Below are positions 62,101 to 64,000 of a DNA stretch of 64,000 bases, in pieces. Origin of the DNA: Aestuariimicrobium soli (lineage in GTDB: Bacteria > Actinomycetota > Actinomycetes > Propionibacteriales > Propionibacteriaceae). The translations under genes were made by a program, and so were the position numbers. Each line of letters starts with the position of its first letter. Positions within the stretch are counted from its first letter, which is position 1. The notes under the pieces are model-generated. The model saw only the letters and a list, made by a program, of their open reading frames with translations. It was not told the origin of the DNA and did no database searches. Location: assembly GCF_051192575.1 (NCBI RefSeq), contig NZ_JBPJSQ010000010.1:1-64000 (forward strand), given 5' to 3'.

Positions 62101-63366
62101 ATGCAGGCTTGGACCCGTCCGAACGTTCCCCGTGTCACCGTCGCCACCCCCGACGCCCCCTCCCGGCTGACGGTGCACGACACCGCGCGGGACGCCGCCG
62201 TCCAGGTCGGCCCGGTGCCCGACGAGCACGGCGGTGGTCTCGCCCGCCTGTACGTGTGCGGCATCACGCCCTACGACGCCACCCACCTCGGCCACGCCAA
62301 CACCTACCTGTCGTTCGACCTGGTCAACCGCGCGTGGCGCGATCTCGGCCTCGAGGTCAACTACACCCAGAACGTCACCGACGTGGACGAGCCCCTGCTC
62401 GAGCGCGCTGACGAGACCGGCGTGCACTGGGAGGAACTGGCCATTGATCAGACCAACCTGTTCCGCACCGACATGGAGGCCCTGCGGGTGATCCCGCCCG
62501 ACCACTACATCGGTGCCGTCGAGTGCGTCCCGTGCGTGCTGGCGCTGCTGGGCACGCTGTCGGGGTCGGGTGCCATCTATCAGGTGGACGACCCCGAGTT
62601 CCCCGACTGGTACTTCGACGTGTCCCGCGCCCCCGGGTTCGGTGGCGTCGGCCACCTCGACCACGACGCCGCGCTGGCGAAGTTCACCGAGATGGGTGGC
62701 GATCCCGAGAGGGAGGGCAAGCGCAACCCGCTCGACTGTCTGGTCTGGCGACAGCGCCGCGAGGGCGAACCGCACTGGCCGTCGGAGGCGTTCGGCGAGG
62801 GCCGCCCAGGCTGGCACATCGAGTGCACGGCCATCGCGCTGCGCTACCTCGGCCCGCACTTCGACGTGCAGGGCGGTGGCTCCGACCTCGCCTTCCCGCA
62901 CCACGAGATGTGTGCCGCGCAGGCGGTCGTGGCCTCGGGGGAGCCCCTGGCCGACGCCTTCGTCCACTCGGGCATGGTGGCGCTCGACGGCGAGAAGATG
63001 TCGAAGTCGAAGGGCAACCTCGAGCTGGTCTCGCGGCTGCGCGAGGCAGGAGCCGAGCCCATGGCCATCCGGCTGGCCCTGCTCAACCATCACTATCGCG
63101 AGAACTGGGAGTGGACGCCCGACCAGTTGACGGCCGCCGAGGCTCGCCTCGCGACCTGGCGGAAGGCGGCCTCGGCGTCGTCCGTCGCCCCCGTGGCACC
63201 GCTGATCTCGGCCCTGCGCACCGCGGTGCGCAGCGATCTGGACGCCCCGGCCGCCCTCGCAGCGGTGGATGCGTGGGCCGAGCAGACGCTGGCCGGCGCT
63301 GCCGACGGCGAGTCGCCCGAGCAGGTGGTCGTCGCCCTCGACGCCCTGCTGGGCATCACCCTCTGA
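62101..63366 (+). CDS. mshC: Cysteine--GlcN-Ins ligase MshC
   Basis: A 421-aa ATP-dependent ligase that joins cysteine to GlcN-inositol, the third step of mycothiol synthesis. It is a class I aaRS-like paralogue of CysRS: the HIGH-type motif is THLGHA within YVCGITPYDATHLGHANTYL, the KMSKS motif is KMSKSKGN near residue 300, and the zinc site includes C53 and the IECTAIA and HHEMC segments. It is shorter than CysRS, and the N-terminal MQAWTRPNVP is typical of MshC. The product, mycothiol, is the main actinobacterial thiol. Confidence 0.95.
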   Translation: MQAWTRPNVPRVTVATPDAPSRLTVHDTARDAAVQVGPVPDEHGGGLARLYVCGITPYDATHLGHANTYLSFDLVNRAWRDLGLEVNYTQNVTDVDEPLLERADETGVHWEELAIDQTNLFRTDMEALRVIPPDHYIGAVECVPCVLALLGTLSGSGAIYQVDDPEFPDWYFDVSRAPGFGGVGHLDHDAALAKFTEMGGDPEREGKRNPLDCLVWRQRREGEPHWPSEAFGEGRPGWHIECTAIALRYLGPHFDVQGGGSDLAFPHHEMCAAQAVVASGEPLADAFVHSGMVALDGEKMSKSKGNLELVSRLREAGAEPMAIRLALLNHHYRENWEWTPDQLTAAEARLATWRKAASASSVAPVAPLISALRTAVRSDLDAPAALAAVDAWAEQTLAGAADGESPEQVVVALDALLGITL

Positions 63367-63371
63367 ACCGT

Positions 63372-63386
63372 CGCCGTCCCACGGCG
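63372..63386 (+). terminator. Weak hairpin after mshC
   Basis: CGCCGT / ACGGCG with a CCC loop just after the mshC stop, followed by GGAACAAG; no T-tract. Confidence 0.3.
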
Positions 63387-63453
63387 GGAACAAGAGTGGC
63401 CGCTGCGTCGTTGGACCTGCCAGAATCATCTGGTCGCCGACAGGCGACGCAGC

Positions 63454-63589
63454 TTGTGTTCCGGGGTCGGTGAAAGTCCGAGCCGGCGGTGACAGTCCGC
63501 GACCCGAGGCTGGTGGGGTGACCCACCACCGAGGTTGAACTGGTGGAATTCCAGTACCGACGGTGAAAGTCCGGATGGGAGGAACACGA
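63454..63589 (+). promoter_or_regulatory. FMN (RFN) riboswitch
   Basis: P1 is GTGTTCC (63456-63462) with GGAACAC (63581-63587). Diagnostic conserved blocks are present in order: GGGTCGGTGAAAGTCCGAGC, CGGCGGTGACAGTCCGCGA, the variable stem, GAGGTTGAACTGGTGGAATT, CCAGTACCGACGGTGAAAGT and CCGGATGGGAGG. A hairpin ACCGGCATG ... CATGCCCGGT (63596-63619) followed by GGGATCTTTT is a likely expression platform. CAGAAT (63424-63429) may be the -10. The gap is 303 bp and the riboswitch fills most of it. Confidence 0.95.
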
Positions 63590-63669
63590 GGTCCGACCGG
63601 CATGCCCGCATGCCCGGTGGGATCTTTTCGCCCCGGTGCATCGCTGCAACCGTGCGAAAGGAACCACTC

Positions 63670-64000
63670 ATGTTCGACCTCCTCACCCGGTTGCTGGATG
63701 CCCAACTCAATGTCGGTCTCGGCAAGCCCATGTTGTGGCGCGAGATCATCGGCAACGTCTTCGGGTTGGCTTCTGCCGTGCTGGGCATGCGACGCAAGGT
63801 CGCGGCCTGGCCGATCGGCATCATCGGCAACATCATCTTGTTCACCGTCTTCCTCGGCGGTGTCTTCCACACTCCCCAGAACCTCGACCTGTGGGGTCAG
63901 GCCGGCCGCCAGGTCTTCTTCCTGATCACCTCGGTTTACGGCTGGGTGGTGTGGGCCGCCTACCGTCGTCACCACGCGGACGAGGGCGTGGGCGTGCAGC
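63670..64000 (+). CDS. ribM: RibM/PnuC-family riboflavin transporter, truncated by window end
   Basis: The first 110 residues of a PnuC-fold membrane protein. REIIGNVFGLASAVLGMRRK and WPIGIIGNIILFTVFLGG, then RQVFFLITSVYGWVVWAAYR, match RibM/PnuC. The FMN riboswitch immediately upstream identifies riboflavin as the likely substrate, as for RibM in Corynebacterium and Streptomyces. AAAGGA precedes the ATG. The window stops before the gene does. Confidence 0.88.
   Translation, partial: MFDLLTRLLDAQLNVGLGKPMLWREIIGNVFGLASAVLGMRRKVAAWPIGIIGNIILFTVFLGGVFHTPQNLDLWGQAGRQVFFLITSVYGWVVWAAYRRHHADEGVGVQ

Noticed and set aside
62101..63366. Annotation as cysteinyl-tRNA synthetase
   Set aside because: The CGITPYDATHLGHA signature, the MQAWTRPNVP start and the shorter length identify MshC.

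Overview
The window is G+C-rich (about 70% by eye), densely coded Actinomycetota chromosome. Diagnostic genes are mshC (mycothiol synthesis), the DUF3090 and SCO1664-family pair, DUF2469, a FtsY with an N-terminal membrane anchor and an actinobacterial SdhCAB set. Propionibacteriales/Propionibacteriaceae is my best guess, by general resemblance only. Almost everything is core housekeeping. No prophage, insertion sequence, CRISPR array or rRNA is visible; one tRNA (Leu, GAG) is present.

Layout: 0.1-6 kb is a translation block (ylxR, infB, rbfA, truB). 6-9 kb holds azlCD, ribF, an acetyltransferase and rpsO. 9.1-10.4 kb is an accessory cassette: an AbiEi-like/DUF559 putative nuclease gene flanked by two copies of a 71-bp palindrome; a third copy lies at 29.9 kb. 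10.6-17 kb has pnp, dapB, a DUF2993 protein, RNase J and rpmB. 17-23 kb runs recG-rsmD-coaD then yceD-rpmF-rnc-mutM. 23.4-25.6 kb is poorly characterised: an ATGA-coupled two-gene pair, an F420-type reductase and a frameshifted DUF2510 gene. 25.6-35.7 kb carries gtrA-smc, ftsY, ffh and two hydrolases. 35.8-38 kb is rpsP-khpA-rimM-trmD. 38-41.7 kb is the succinate dehydrogenase operon. 41.7-43.3 kb encodes an ECF sigma factor and its membrane partner. 43.5-49 kb is rplS, lepB-rnhB-DUF2469 and yraN-comM-dprA. 49-54.5 kb has a secreted peptidoglycan amidase and a TetR/MFS efflux pair. 54.5-64 kb has tRNA-Leu, an M20 peptidase, an aldo/keto reductase, the phosphatase-DUF3090-SCO1664 operon, a RIO kinase with an upstream mini-ORF, mshC, and an FMN riboswitch in front of a PnuC/RibM transporter cut off by the window end.

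Two genome-style observations stand out. First, at 15 genes a TANNNT -10 hexamer lies exactly 6-7 nt before the start codon, so leaderless transcription appears common; several divergent gene pairs are only 18-40 bp apart on that basis. Second, long hairpins (about 25-33-bp arms, 9-11-nt loops) of at least three sequence families are scattered between genes. One family brackets the DUF559 nuclease gene, resembling REP/RAYT units but with an unrelated protein.
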